A stretch of 21,578 nucleotides of DNA from Ruminococcus sp. UBA3280 (GTDB taxonomy: Bacteria; Bacillota; Clostridia; Oscillospirales; Ruminococcaceae), in contig DETU01000065.1 of the NCBI GenBank assembly GCA_002362175.1, positions 1-21,578 of the forward strand, in the 5' to 3' direction. Below the pieces are notes generated by a model. It had not been told where the DNA came from and ran no database searches. It worked only from the letters and a program-made list of their open reading frames with translations. A program made the translations under genes and the position numbers. This document shows positions 1-7,434 of the stretch, in pieces (positions within the stretch are counted from its first letter, which is position 1; every line of letters starts with the position of its first letter).

Positions 1-1096
1 AATAACCATTATAGCCCCAGTCATTGTAATCATTTCCATAACCGTATGTATCATCATAATTATAATCATAATTATTATAATTGTAATTATCTTCACCATA
101 ATAGTCGTTATAAGTATAATCATCACTGTATGTATAATCATCATTTTCTGTATAAATATCTTCCGATGAATCCGCATTTTCATTTATGCGTGAATTGAAC
201 TGACTGAAAATAGCCTCCTGTTCGGGATTTGCCTCCTCCCTTATTGAAGGCTGAACAGGATTTCCCGATGCGTCGGTAGATACCTCCTGTTCTTCTGTGG
301 AAATCCCTGCCGGTTCTTCCGAAGTTCTAAAACTGCACTGATTAGTACCGACCATTGTAATATAGCCTTTTTTACCTTTTACAGTGTCATCATTCATAAC
401 TGTTTCGGCAAGTTTAAGTTTATAGTCGGCATCATTCCAGTTTCCCATTTTAAAGACAGTACCGTTATTGTAATTTACTACTATTGCAAATTCGTCATTC
501 AGGTCAATTGATGCAACACTGATATTTTCGTCATTTGAAACACTCGCCATAATTTCACTGAAAGCTTCGTTTTTGTGTTCACTTTCGGTCTGAATCATCT
601 GACCAAGTTCAGTCGAAACAGGTTCAAGACCGCATATTGTCGGAAGTCCGTCAGTTTTAAAACTGTTATTTTCAAGAATTTTTCCAAGTCTGCTTACAAC
701 AAGCACGCCTCCGCTGTATTCCACATTGAAAGCAGGAACGCAGAAAGTTACTTTTATTTCAAGTGCCGACGGAAATTTTCTGTTTACCTCTGCTGTTTCA
801 ACATACAGAAGTTCATTCAATATACGTTCAGCACTTTTCTGAGTATTAAGTCTCAGCAGATTGTCACCTATGCTTACACCTGACGCATTGAAAATCTGAT
901 TTTCATCATATCTTTCGGAGATATTCGAGATATGCACTTCCTCTATATTAAAAAGAAATGTGTAACTCATGGTTATTCCGATTGTAAGAACAAGTGCAAT
1001 GACAACAACGGCATAAAGGTTCATATTACGCCGTCTGCGTCTCATACGCTTTCCGCTGTTCCGTCTTTCAACATTAGTTTTCTCAACATCTTTCAT
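1..1096 (-). CDS. ftsQ: Cell-division protein FtsQ/DivIB, C-terminal end cut by window edge
   Basis: Membrane-anchored bitopic division protein; in the family it joins FtsL and FtsB/DivIC at the septum and regulates FtsW-FtsI synthesis. 365 complete codons are visible and the stop lies beyond the left edge. It starts with a basic cytoplasmic segment (about residues 12-23, an Arg run), then one membrane helix (about 27-49), then a POTRA-like domain opening with FNIEEVHISNIS (49-60) and running to about 120. A beta-rich domain follows to about 255. From about 256 the sequence becomes a polar linker, and from 313 a Tyr/Asn/Asp/Glu/Gly-rich low-complexity tail runs to the window edge. The start is ATG at 1096, with GGAG about five bases upstream. 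An ATG at 1107 is out of frame and stops after four codons. The gene begins 16 bases after murA, as the last visible dcw gene. Family call is from architecture and position, since FtsQ diverges fast in sequence. Confidence 0.82.
   Translation of the reverse strand, partial: MKDVEKTNVERRNSGKRMRRRRRNMNLYAVVVIALVLTIGITMSYTFLFNIEEVHISNISERYDENQIFNASGVSIGDNLLRLNTQKSAERILNELLYVETAEVNRKFPSALEIKVTFCVPAFNVEYSGGVLVVSRLGKILENNSFKTDGLPTICGLEPVSTELGQMIQTESEHKNEAFSEIMASVSNDENISVASIDLNDEFAIVVNYNNGTVFKMGNWNDADYKLKLAETVMNDDTVKGKKGYITMVGTNQCSFRTSEEPAGISTEEQEVSTDASGNPVQPSIREEANPEQEAIFSQFNSRINENADSSEDIYTENDDYTYSDDYTYNDYYGEDNYNYNNYDYNYDDTYGYGNDYNDWGYNGY
2..160 (-). repeat. Low-complexity Tyr/Asn/Asp codon tract in ftsQ
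   Basis: Degenerate TAT/AAT/GAT-rich sequence that encodes residues 313-365 of FtsQ, with many motifs such as NYNYNNYDYNYDD. The DNA repetition is imperfect and the reading frame stays open to the window edge. It is best read as a disordered acidic and aromatic extracellular tail rather than an independent DNA repeat. Where it ends is not visible. Confidence 0.6.
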
Positions 1097-1112
1097 ATTT
1101 TCTCCATACTGT

Positions 1113-2372
1113 TCAGGCTCTGCGTATATCACCGCCGAGATGTCTGACAGCCTCTTCTATTTTTTCATAACCTCTGTCTATATGGGATATTCCCGATATT
1201 TCAGCAGTTCCTTCCGCTGAAAGTGCAGCAGAAACCATTGCAGCACCTCCACGCAGGTCAGTAGCTTCGATATTTGCACCGTGCAGTTTGGGAACTCCCT
1301 TTACAACTGCAATTTTGCCGAGAACCTGTATATCAGCTCCCATTTTCACAAGAGCGTCCGTATGCCTGTACCGGCAGTCAAAAATATTTTCTTCAAAAAC
1401 GCTCGTACCGTCTGCTGTTGCGAGTGCCGACATAAGCACCGCCTGTGCGTCTGTCGGAAAACCCGGATGTGGCATGGTACGGATTCTGTCCCTAACGGCT
1501 TTAAGACGTGAACCGCTTCTTAAATAAATTCTGTCATCATAAGTGTAAATACTGCAGCCCGTCTGTTCAAGAACCGAAATAAACGGCTCTGTTTCCGCAA
1601 CACAGGCATTTGTAAGTATAATCTCACCACCCGTTGAAGCAACCATTGAAAGATATGTCGCACAGGCGATTCTGTCGGGCATTATGCTGTATACACAGCC
1701 ATGAAGCCTGTTTTGTCCTTTAATGACAATACGACTTTCACCGTCACCCGAAATTTCCGCACCGCAGGCTCTCAGAAATCCACAAAGGTCACATATTTCA
1801 GGCTCACGTGCGGCGTTGTTTATAACGGTCTCACCGTCCGCTGTAACGGCACAAAGGATAATATTTTCAGTTGCTCCCACTGAAGGAAACGGAAGTGAAA
1901 TTTTTGCACCGTGAATTTTTCCGAAAGGAACACGGCATATAATTTTTCCATAGCTTTCACGTATATCAACTCCCATTTTCCTCATTGCCGTCAGATGCAT
2001 ATCAATCGGACGAGGACCGAGTTCACAGCCTCCGGGAATACTGACTATACATTCACCCGTCCTACCGAGAATTGCACCCATGAAAATAATGGACGAACGC
2101 ATTTCACGCATAAGATTTTCGGGTATTTCGGTTTTACCGATATTCTGCGAATCAACTACAGCAGTATTATCCGAAAATCTGCAACGACTGCCAAGCCCGT
2201 TAAGAATCCTCGAAGCTGAATATATATCAGTAAGTTCGGGGCAGTTATTAAGTATACATTCTTCACCGCAAAGCAGTGAAGCCGCCATAATTGGCAAGGC
2301 ACTGTTTTTACAGCCCTGTAACCGAAGTTCACCTCTGAGGGTTTTTCCTCCGTTTACTATCAGTTTCTGCAT
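1113..2372 (-). CDS. murA: UDP-N-acetylglucosamine 1-carboxyvinyltransferase MurA
   Basis: First committed cytoplasmic step of peptidoglycan precursor synthesis: transfer of enolpyruvate from phosphoenolpyruvate to UDP-GlcNAc. 419 residues, the normal family length. Family landmarks are all present. The N-terminal CKN (residues 21-23) carries the conserved Lys22. The catalytic Cys is C116 in PGGCELGPRPIDMH, equivalent to E. coli C115, so a fosfomycin-sensitive Cys type is expected. NNAAREPEI lies at about 185-193, and HPGFPTDAQ carries Asp308, equivalent to E. coli D305. HIDRGYEKIE is near the C-terminus. The start ATG has GAGGTGG a few bases upstream. It sits 52 bases after murG and 16 before ftsQ; in many Firmicutes murA lies elsewhere, but murG-murA-ftsQ orders are seen in some Clostridia (recollection, not checked). 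Confidence 0.96.
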   Translation of the reverse strand: MQKLIVNGGKTLRGELRLQGCKNSALPIMAASLLCGEECILNNCPELTDIYSASRILNGLGSRCRFSDNTAVVDSQNIGKTEIPENLMREMRSSIIFMGAILGRTGECIVSIPGGCELGPRPIDMHLTAMRKMGVDIRESYGKIICRVPFGKIHGAKISLPFPSVGATENIILCAVTADGETVINNAAREPEICDLCGFLRACGAEISGDGESRIVIKGQNRLHGCVYSIMPDRIACATYLSMVASTGGEIILTNACVAETEPFISVLEQTGCSIYTYDDRIYLRSGSRLKAVRDRIRTMPHPGFPTDAQAVLMSALATADGTSVFEENIFDCRYRHTDALVKMGADIQVLGKIAVVKGVPKLHGANIEATDLRGGAAMVSAALSAEGTAEISGISHIDRGYEKIEEAVRHLGGDIRRA

Positions 2373-2383
2373 TATACCACCTC

Positions 2384-2410
2384 ACAGCATTTTTTTGTAT
2401 ATTATGCTGT
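2384..2410 (-). promoter_or_regulatory. Hairpin abutting the murA ribosome binding site
   Basis: In the 52-base murG-murA gap, arms ACAGCAT and ATGCTGT form a perfect 7-bp stem around a 13-base loop. On the minus-strand RNA the second arm ends directly at the GAGGTGG ribosome binding site of murA, so folding could tune murA translation or mark a processing site. There is no T-run after it, so it is not a terminator. Function is inference only. Confidence 0.3.
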
Positions 2411-2424
2411 AAAGTGATTTTGTG

Positions 2425-3564
2425 TTACTTTTTGTTTTTGGATTTTTCGTAAAGCTTATCAATAACATCAAGAATACGTCTGTTAGTGTCACTAAGATGA
2501 AGCTTTGACGCACTGTCGGACATGACCTGAACTTTGTCGGGGTCGTTGTAAAGTTTTTCTATTTCGGAAATTATTTTTTCATTTGTAACGTCTTTCTGTT
2601 CAATTACAACCGCCGCTCCGGCCTTTCCGAGAACCATAGCATTATGATACTGATGATTACCCGCAACAATCGGCGACGGAATAAGTATTGAAGCTTTTCC
2701 TGCCGCTTCGAGTTCCGCAAGGGTTGAAGCACCTGAACGGCATATGACCAAATCGGCAGCAGCAAGACAAACATTCATGTCATTTATGTACTCCGTAATT
2801 CTAAGACGATTACTTTTCAGCGGTATTCCTGCATCTTTCATTGCCTGTGGAAAAGTGTCTTTACCCATACCGCCGTAACCGTGGATATGATTTATACGGA
2901 GATTGTTTTTTGTATGCCACTTTATAGCTTCAGTCATGGTGTCATTTATACAGCCTGCACCAAGACTTCCGCCGAATGACAAAACGGTAAAATCATTGTT
3001 GAAACCAAGTTTTTTCCTTGCCTCTGATTTTGTCATTTTGTTTATGTTGCTTCTTACAGGCAGACCTGTGACACTGTATTCAAATTTATCCTTATCCATA
3101 AAATCAAGTGCTTCAATAACGGTAAGCATCACATAGTCCACTTCTTTGGCAAGAAGTTTGTTTGTAACTCCCGGATAGGCATTCTGTTCATGTATGGCGG
3201 AGGGAATACCCATTTTTGCGGCTTTGCGTATAACAGGACCTGCAGCATAACCGCCCGTACCAATCGCAATATCAGGTTTGAAATCCGTTATAATTTCCTT
3301 TGCACGTTTTCCTGAAGTAACAAGATAGGTCACGGCTTTTATATTACGTCCGATATTTTCAAAAGAAATTTTTCTCTGAAAACCTGCTACCTTTATTGTT
3401 TCAAGCCTGTATCCCGCTTTGGGAACAAGCTTTGCCTCCATACCTTTCGGAGTTCCTGCAAAGAGGAACTCAGCGTCAGGATATTTTGATTTTATAATAT
3501 CTGCGATTGCAAGTCCGGGATTTATATGACCTCCCGTACCTCCGCAGGCTATGAGTACTTTCAT
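2425..3564 (-). CDS. murG: UDP-GlcNAc:lipid I N-acetylglucosaminyltransferase MurG
   Basis: Membrane-associated GT-B glycosyltransferase that adds GlcNAc to lipid I to make lipid II on the inner face of the membrane. 379 residues, slightly longer than the usual 355-370. It carries the MurG glycine loops: GGTGGHINPG (8-17), GTGGYAAGP (102-110) and GGSLGA (198-203). HEQN is at 125-128. The C-terminal donor-site elements are RSGASTLAEL (276-285) and NHQYHNA (303-309). The C-terminus is Lys/Asn-rich. The start ATG has AGGAG upstream; an overlapping ATG four bases earlier is out of frame. It begins 13 bases after ftsW, so the two are translated from one message. Confidence 0.96.
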   Translation of the reverse strand: MKVLIACGGTGGHINPGLAIADIIKSKYPDAEFLFAGTPKGMEAKLVPKAGYRLETIKVAGFQRKISFENIGRNIKAVTYLVTSGKRAKEIITDFKPDIAIGTGGYAAGPVIRKAAKMGIPSAIHEQNAYPGVTNKLLAKEVDYVMLTVIEALDFMDKDKFEYSVTGLPVRSNINKMTKSEARKKLGFNNDFTVLSFGGSLGAGCINDTMTEAIKWHTKNNLRINHIHGYGGMGKDTFPQAMKDAGIPLKSNRLRITEYINDMNVCLAAADLVICRSGASTLAELEAAGKASILIPSPIVAGNHQYHNAMVLGKAGAAVVIEQKDVTNEKIISEIEKLYNDPDKVQVMSDSASKLHLSDTNRRILDVIDKLYEKSKNKK

Positions 3565-3577
3565 TCATTCAGCTCCT

Positions 3578-4846
3578 TTATGCGTTCTGTGGTTCTTTGT
3601 AAATACTTTTTTCAGATGAGTGTTTCGGTTTTTCGTTAGGGTAATGTCTCTGCTGTGATATATTAAGCATGATGCCCATTTCTGCCAACTGCATTATAAG
3701 TGCAGTACCTCCGTAACTAAAAAACGGTAAACTTATACCCGTATTCGGTACAAGATTGCTGACAACGGCAAGATTTACAACAGTCTGTATTCCTATCTGT
3801 GTTGTGATTCCGACCGCTATAAGCATACCAAAACGGTCCTTACACCTTACCGCTATTGAAAATCCCTCAACCACAAGCAGAAAGAACACAATTATTATTG
3901 CCAATGCACCGACGTAACCGAGTTCCTCGCAAACAATAGGAAAAACAAAGTCGTTTTTCGTTTCGGGAAGATAAAGATATTTCTGTCTTGAATTTCCGAG
4001 ACCGAGACCGAAAAGTCCGCCTGAACCTATAGCTATAATTGAATTTGCAGTCTGCCATGTATCATTGAGAACGTCTGCAAACGGGTCTTTCCATGACTTG
4101 ATACGTGTTGCAACATAGCTTCCGGGGACAGATGCCTGATAGCCTATAACACTTACAGCCGCAATAATTGCACCTGTTCCCAAAAGAAGAAACTGTTTTC
4201 TGTTTGCACCTCCGCAAAGAATCATTGCAATAGAGATACTTCCTATAAGTATGATACCCGAAAGATGAGGCTCAAAATATAACAAAATTACATAAACGCC
4301 CATAAGCAAGGCATATTTTAAAATACCCGTTTTAAAGGTATTCATTTTTTTGCCGTCTCTTTCCATACTGTATGCAAAGAAAATGATAATTGCAAGCTTT
4401 GCGACTTCCGACGGCTGAAAGTTCATAGGTCCTATATCGAGCCATCTTTTCGCTCCCATTGAACCGCCCTCGTCATTACCGATAAGCAGTACAAGAACAA
4501 GAAATACAGCACCGATAATATAAAGAAGTCCTGCAATATTAAGTTTTTTCAGAACAGGCAGTTTTACTTTCTTGAAATTATGATAATCCATTTTCATAAA
4601 GAAAAACATAGCTATAACACCGACAATTGCGTTTTTCGCCTGATTTTTCGCATAGAAAAGACCGTCGCCGTCATGTTCGCTGTAAGCCCATGCATAACTT
4701 GCCGACGACATCATAACAAGTCCGACCACAAGAAGAATCATTACATAGGCAAAAAACGAAAGACTTATATCCCCCTGTCTCCCTTCACCGATAAATGTCC
4801 GGAAAAGTCCGGCGGATTTCTTTTTTTTGCTTTTACGTGTTGCCAT
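3578..4846 (-). CDS. ftsW: SEDS-family peptidoglycan glycosyltransferase FtsW (FtsW/SpoVE type)
   Basis: Polytopic membrane glycan polymerase that elongates septal peptidoglycan from lipid II together with its class B PBP partner. 422 residues, typical. The Lys-rich cytoplasmic N-terminus (about 1-25) precedes roughly ten hydrophobic segments. SEDS signatures are clear: GAKRWLDIGPMNFQPSEVAK (131-150), EPHLSG (192-197), PETKNDFVFPIVCEELGY (294-311), whose Asp299 matches the catalytic Asp of the family, and NTGISLPFFSYGG (368-380). The start ATG has GGGAGGAAG upstream. Located between mraY and murG in a dcw cluster that also encodes FtsI, it is most simply the divisome FtsW. A sporulation SpoVE role cannot be excluded from sequence alone. 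Confidence 0.94.
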   Translation of the reverse strand: MATRKSKKKKSAGLFRTFIGEGRQGDISLSFFAYVMILLVVGLVMMSSASYAWAYSEHDGDGLFYAKNQAKNAIVGVIAMFFFMKMDYHNFKKVKLPVLKKLNIAGLLYIIGAVFLVLVLLIGNDEGGSMGAKRWLDIGPMNFQPSEVAKLAIIIFFAYSMERDGKKMNTFKTGILKYALLMGVYVILLYFEPHLSGIILIGSISIAMILCGGANRKQFLLLGTGAIIAAVSVIGYQASVPGSYVATRIKSWKDPFADVLNDTWQTANSIIAIGSGGLFGLGLGNSRQKYLYLPETKNDFVFPIVCEELGYVGALAIIIVFFLLVVEGFSIAVRCKDRFGMLIAVGITTQIGIQTVVNLAVVSNLVPNTGISLPFFSYGGTALIMQLAEMGIMLNISQQRHYPNEKPKHSSEKSIYKEPQNA

Positions 4847-4890
4847 TACTTCCTCCCTTGCATTTATTCAGGATTAAAATTTTTTATATG

Positions 4891-5934
4891 TCAGAATACC
4901 AGTAATGTAATTATTCCCAGTATGCCGAAAATAATGCCGGCAAGTGAAAAAGTAATCACTATCTCGTATTCTCCGAAACCGCTCATTTCAAAATGATGAT
5001 GAATGGGAGTCATTTTAAAAATTCTCTTTCCCTGATGGTCGGGACTTCTTTTCTTTGTATACTTGAAATAACTTACCTGAATAACAACGGAAAGTGCTTC
5101 AAGTATGTAGACCATTGCAACAAGAAGTATAAGCAGATGATTGTGCAGTATAAGTCCGACACCTGTCACGGACGCACCAAGAAACATTGAACCCGTATCG
5201 CCCATAAAACACTTTGCGGGGTTGAGATTCCAAAGCAGAAAACCGAGACAGCCTCCTGCGAGTGCCATTGTAAAATACGAAATTTCATTCTGCTTGAGAA
5301 TTGAGCAGGCAACAGTAAAGATAAGCATTGATACAAAAGTTACCGAACCGCACAGACCGTCTACACCGTCGGTAAGATTAACCGCATTTGTAAGATAAAT
5401 TATAACGGGTATCATAAGCAGATAGTAGAAGATATGAAGCGGAGGACTCTGCCAGAAACCGAGGTCAATGACCGTTGAAGTATCACCGAATCTGTTGAGT
5501 GCAAACAGAAAACCTACCGCAAATATTACCTGCAATATAATTTTCTGTATAGGTGTAAGACCGTCATTGTTTTTTCTTGAAACTTTTATGAAGTCATCAA
5601 TAAATCCAATAAGTCCGAAAAGCGAAGCAAAAACTATACACGCAAGCAGACGGTAAAAAGCATAATGATTTTCGGGATTGGTCATGTCAGCTCCGACTTT
5701 CCACCTGTAAATCCAGTAACCCGCAATTGATGTTATAATGGTTGAAAGTATAAACATAAAACCGCCCATTGTGGGAGTACCCTGTTTTTTGGCGTGCCAC
5801 TGCGGACCGTCCTCCGTCTTGATAGGCTGACCAAATTTAAGTTTATGCAGAAAAGGGACTATTTTGAATCCCGATATTCCTGCGATTAAGAATGACAGCA
5901 TAGCCGTAATTAAATTTATTATCCAAAATGACAT
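4891..5934 (-). CDS. mraY: Phospho-N-acetylmuramoyl-pentapeptide transferase MraY
   Basis: Integral membrane enzyme that moves phospho-MurNAc-pentapeptide onto undecaprenyl phosphate to form lipid I. 347 residues and about ten transmembrane helices. All family blocks are visible: GTPTMGG (52-58), the Asp pair in FIDDFIKV (111-118), NLTDGVDGL (186-194), FMGDTGSMFLG (243-253) and TPIHHHFE (309-316). The metal- and substrate-binding Asp residues and the His triad are intact, so the enzyme should be active. The nearest ribosome binding site is AGGAG about 13 bases before the ATG, a little far. It follows murE after 50 bases and precedes ftsW by 44. murD, the usual neighbour between mraY and ftsW/spoVE, is not here. 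Confidence 0.97.
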   Translation of the reverse strand: MSFWIINLITAMLSFLIAGISGFKIVPFLHKLKFGQPIKTEDGPQWHAKKQGTPTMGGFMFILSTIITSIAGYWIYRWKVGADMTNPENHYAFYRLLACIVFASLFGLIGFIDDFIKVSRKNNDGLTPIQKIILQVIFAVGFLFALNRFGDTSTVIDLGFWQSPPLHIFYYLLMIPVIIYLTNAVNLTDGVDGLCGSVTFVSMLIFTVACSILKQNEISYFTMALAGGCLGFLLWNLNPAKCFMGDTGSMFLGASVTGVGLILHNHLLILLVAMVYILEALSVVIQVSYFKYTKKRSPDHQGKRIFKMTPIHHHFEMSGFGEYEIVITFSLAGIIFGILGIITLLVF

Positions 5935-5984
5935 TAATTCTCACAACTCCTGATTGTTGGTAATTTCCGGTTTCTGCGGACGGA

Positions 5985-7415
5985 TTAAAGCATTTTAAGA
6001 CCGTCTGCAATAACCTCACGTTCATCAAAGTGAATATGCCTGTTGCCCTCAAGAATCTGATAATCTTCATGACCCTTTCCTGCAAGTACTATTATATCAC
6101 CTTTTTCAGCAATTTTCAAGGCATGATAAATGGCTTCACGCCTGTCTGTAACCACATCATACGGAACATTACTTTTTTCAAGTCCCGTAAGAATCTCCTT
6201 TATAATTTCGTCAGGGTTTTCATCACGGGGATTATCCGAAGTAACAATAAGCATATCAGCATACTTTGCGGCGGCTTCTGCCATTTTCGGACGTTTTGCA
6301 GAGTCACGGTTTCCTCCGCAGCCGAAAAGACATATAAGACGTTTTTCCGTATATTCTCTGACACTTCTGAGAACGTTTTCAACAGCGTCGGGAGTATGTG
6401 CGTAATCACATATAACCGTAAAGTCCTTTCCTGTAGGAATAACCTCACATCTTCCTTTTACACCATTATATCCCTCAATGGCAGATATTATATTTTCAAT
6501 CGGAATACCTGCTTTCAGACAGACGGCAACCGCTCCCGTAACGTTTGAAACATTGAAAACTCCGGGCATATTTGTTTTTACAAGGTAAGACTTTCCGTCA
6601 TTGCAAAACCAGAAGCTTGAACCAACTGACTTTATTTTTATACCATCGGCATAAAATGACGCTTTCTGTTTAACGCTGAATGTAAACTTTTCACATTCCG
6701 TTTCGTTATAAAGACGTTTTCCGTAATCGTCATCAATATTCATAATTGCCGTATCACACATACCGAAAAGGAGTTTTTTAGCCTGATAATAATCTTCCAT
6801 ATTTTTATGATAATCAAGATGGTCCTGAGTAAGATTTGTAAACAGGGCTATGTCAAAATGTGACGAGCCTATTCTGTTCTGAACCAGTCCGAAAGAGGAA
6901 ACTTCCATGACAACATATTCACAGCCCGCTTTGACCATTCTGTCAAGCAGAGCCATAAAATCAAAGGCAAAGGGGGTTGTATTGTCGGTGTGAATAATTT
7001 CGTCACCTATTTCGTTCTGTATAGTACCGACAAGACCCGTTTTGTGACCGTTCTGCATAAGTATGTGCTTTATGATGTTAGTGGTTGTCGTTTTACCGTT
7101 AGTACCTGTAATGCCTATCATTTTAAGCTTCTTTTCGGGGTGTCCGAACCATGCCGAGCATACCTCACCATAAAGACGGCGTGAATTTTCAGTGATAATC
7201 TGGCGTTCGCCAAGTCCTGTATCGTGTTCGCATACAACCATTACAGCACCCTTTTCAAGCATTTCGGCAGCAGCGGTGTGACCGTCAAAACGTTCACCCT
7301 TTACACAGAAAAACAGACTGCCTTTCTGAACTTTCCGTGTATCGTCGGTTACTGACGTAATTTCTGCGTCAGCAAACTTTCCGGAATAATTTTCAACCAA
7401 TTCATTGAGTTTCAT
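5985..7415 (-). CDS. murE: UDP-MurNAc-dipeptide:amino-acid ligase MurE, meso-diaminopimelate type
   Basis: Cytoplasmic ATP-dependent ligase that adds the third stem-peptide residue. 476 residues, three Mur-ligase domains. The P-loop GTNGKTTTT is at 104-112, NTTP at 145-148, and the central FTNLTQDHLDYH block at 192-203 with QAKKLLF beyond, whose first Lys (213) matches the carbamylated lysine. DYAHTPDAVENVL is at 337-349, GCGGNRDSAKRPKM at 365-378 and GKGHEDYQ at 447-454. The specificity motif is DNPR (394-397), the signature of meso-diaminopimelate rather than L-lysine enzymes, so the wall is predicted to be DAP-type. The start ATG has GGAGG upstream, 19 bases after the ftsI stop. The usual following murF is absent. 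Confidence 0.95.
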   Translation of the reverse strand: MKLNELVENYSGKFADAEITSVTDDTRKVQKGSLFFCVKGERFDGHTAAAEMLEKGAVMVVCEHDTGLGERQIITENSRRLYGEVCSAWFGHPEKKLKMIGITGTNGKTTTTNIIKHILMQNGHKTGLVGTIQNEIGDEIIHTDNTTPFAFDFMALLDRMVKAGCEYVVMEVSSFGLVQNRIGSSHFDIALFTNLTQDHLDYHKNMEDYYQAKKLLFGMCDTAIMNIDDDYGKRLYNETECEKFTFSVKQKASFYADGIKIKSVGSSFWFCNDGKSYLVKTNMPGVFNVSNVTGAVAVCLKAGIPIENIISAIEGYNGVKGRCEVIPTGKDFTVICDYAHTPDAVENVLRSVREYTEKRLICLFGCGGNRDSAKRPKMAEAAAKYADMLIVTSDNPRDENPDEIIKEILTGLEKSNVPYDVVTDRREAIYHALKIAEKGDIIVLAGKGHEDYQILEGNRHIHFDEREVIADGLKML

Positions 7416-7434
7416 TAAAAAAACCGCCTCCGTA

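Noticed and set aside
1..170. TAT/AAT/GAT-rich stretch as a CRISPR-like or tandem DNA repeat
   Set aside because: No regular unit or spacers; the minus frame stays open and in frame with ftsQ, so it is coding low complexity.
575..883. Plus-strand open frame of 102 codons antisense to ftsQ
   Set aside because: No family resemblance and no good ribosome site; it lies opposite a well-supported gene, as do the other plus-strand frames over the dcw genes.
2371..2376. TGGTATAAT over the murA start codon as an internal promoter
   Set aside because: The box ends inside the ATG, so a transcript would start within the coding sequence; it results from the ribosome site followed by TATAATG.
3578..4846. 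Assigning the SEDS protein as SpoVE for sporulation
   Set aside because: Sequence cannot separate the two, and the adjacent PBP has two PASTA repeats and a divisome setting, so FtsW is the simpler call.
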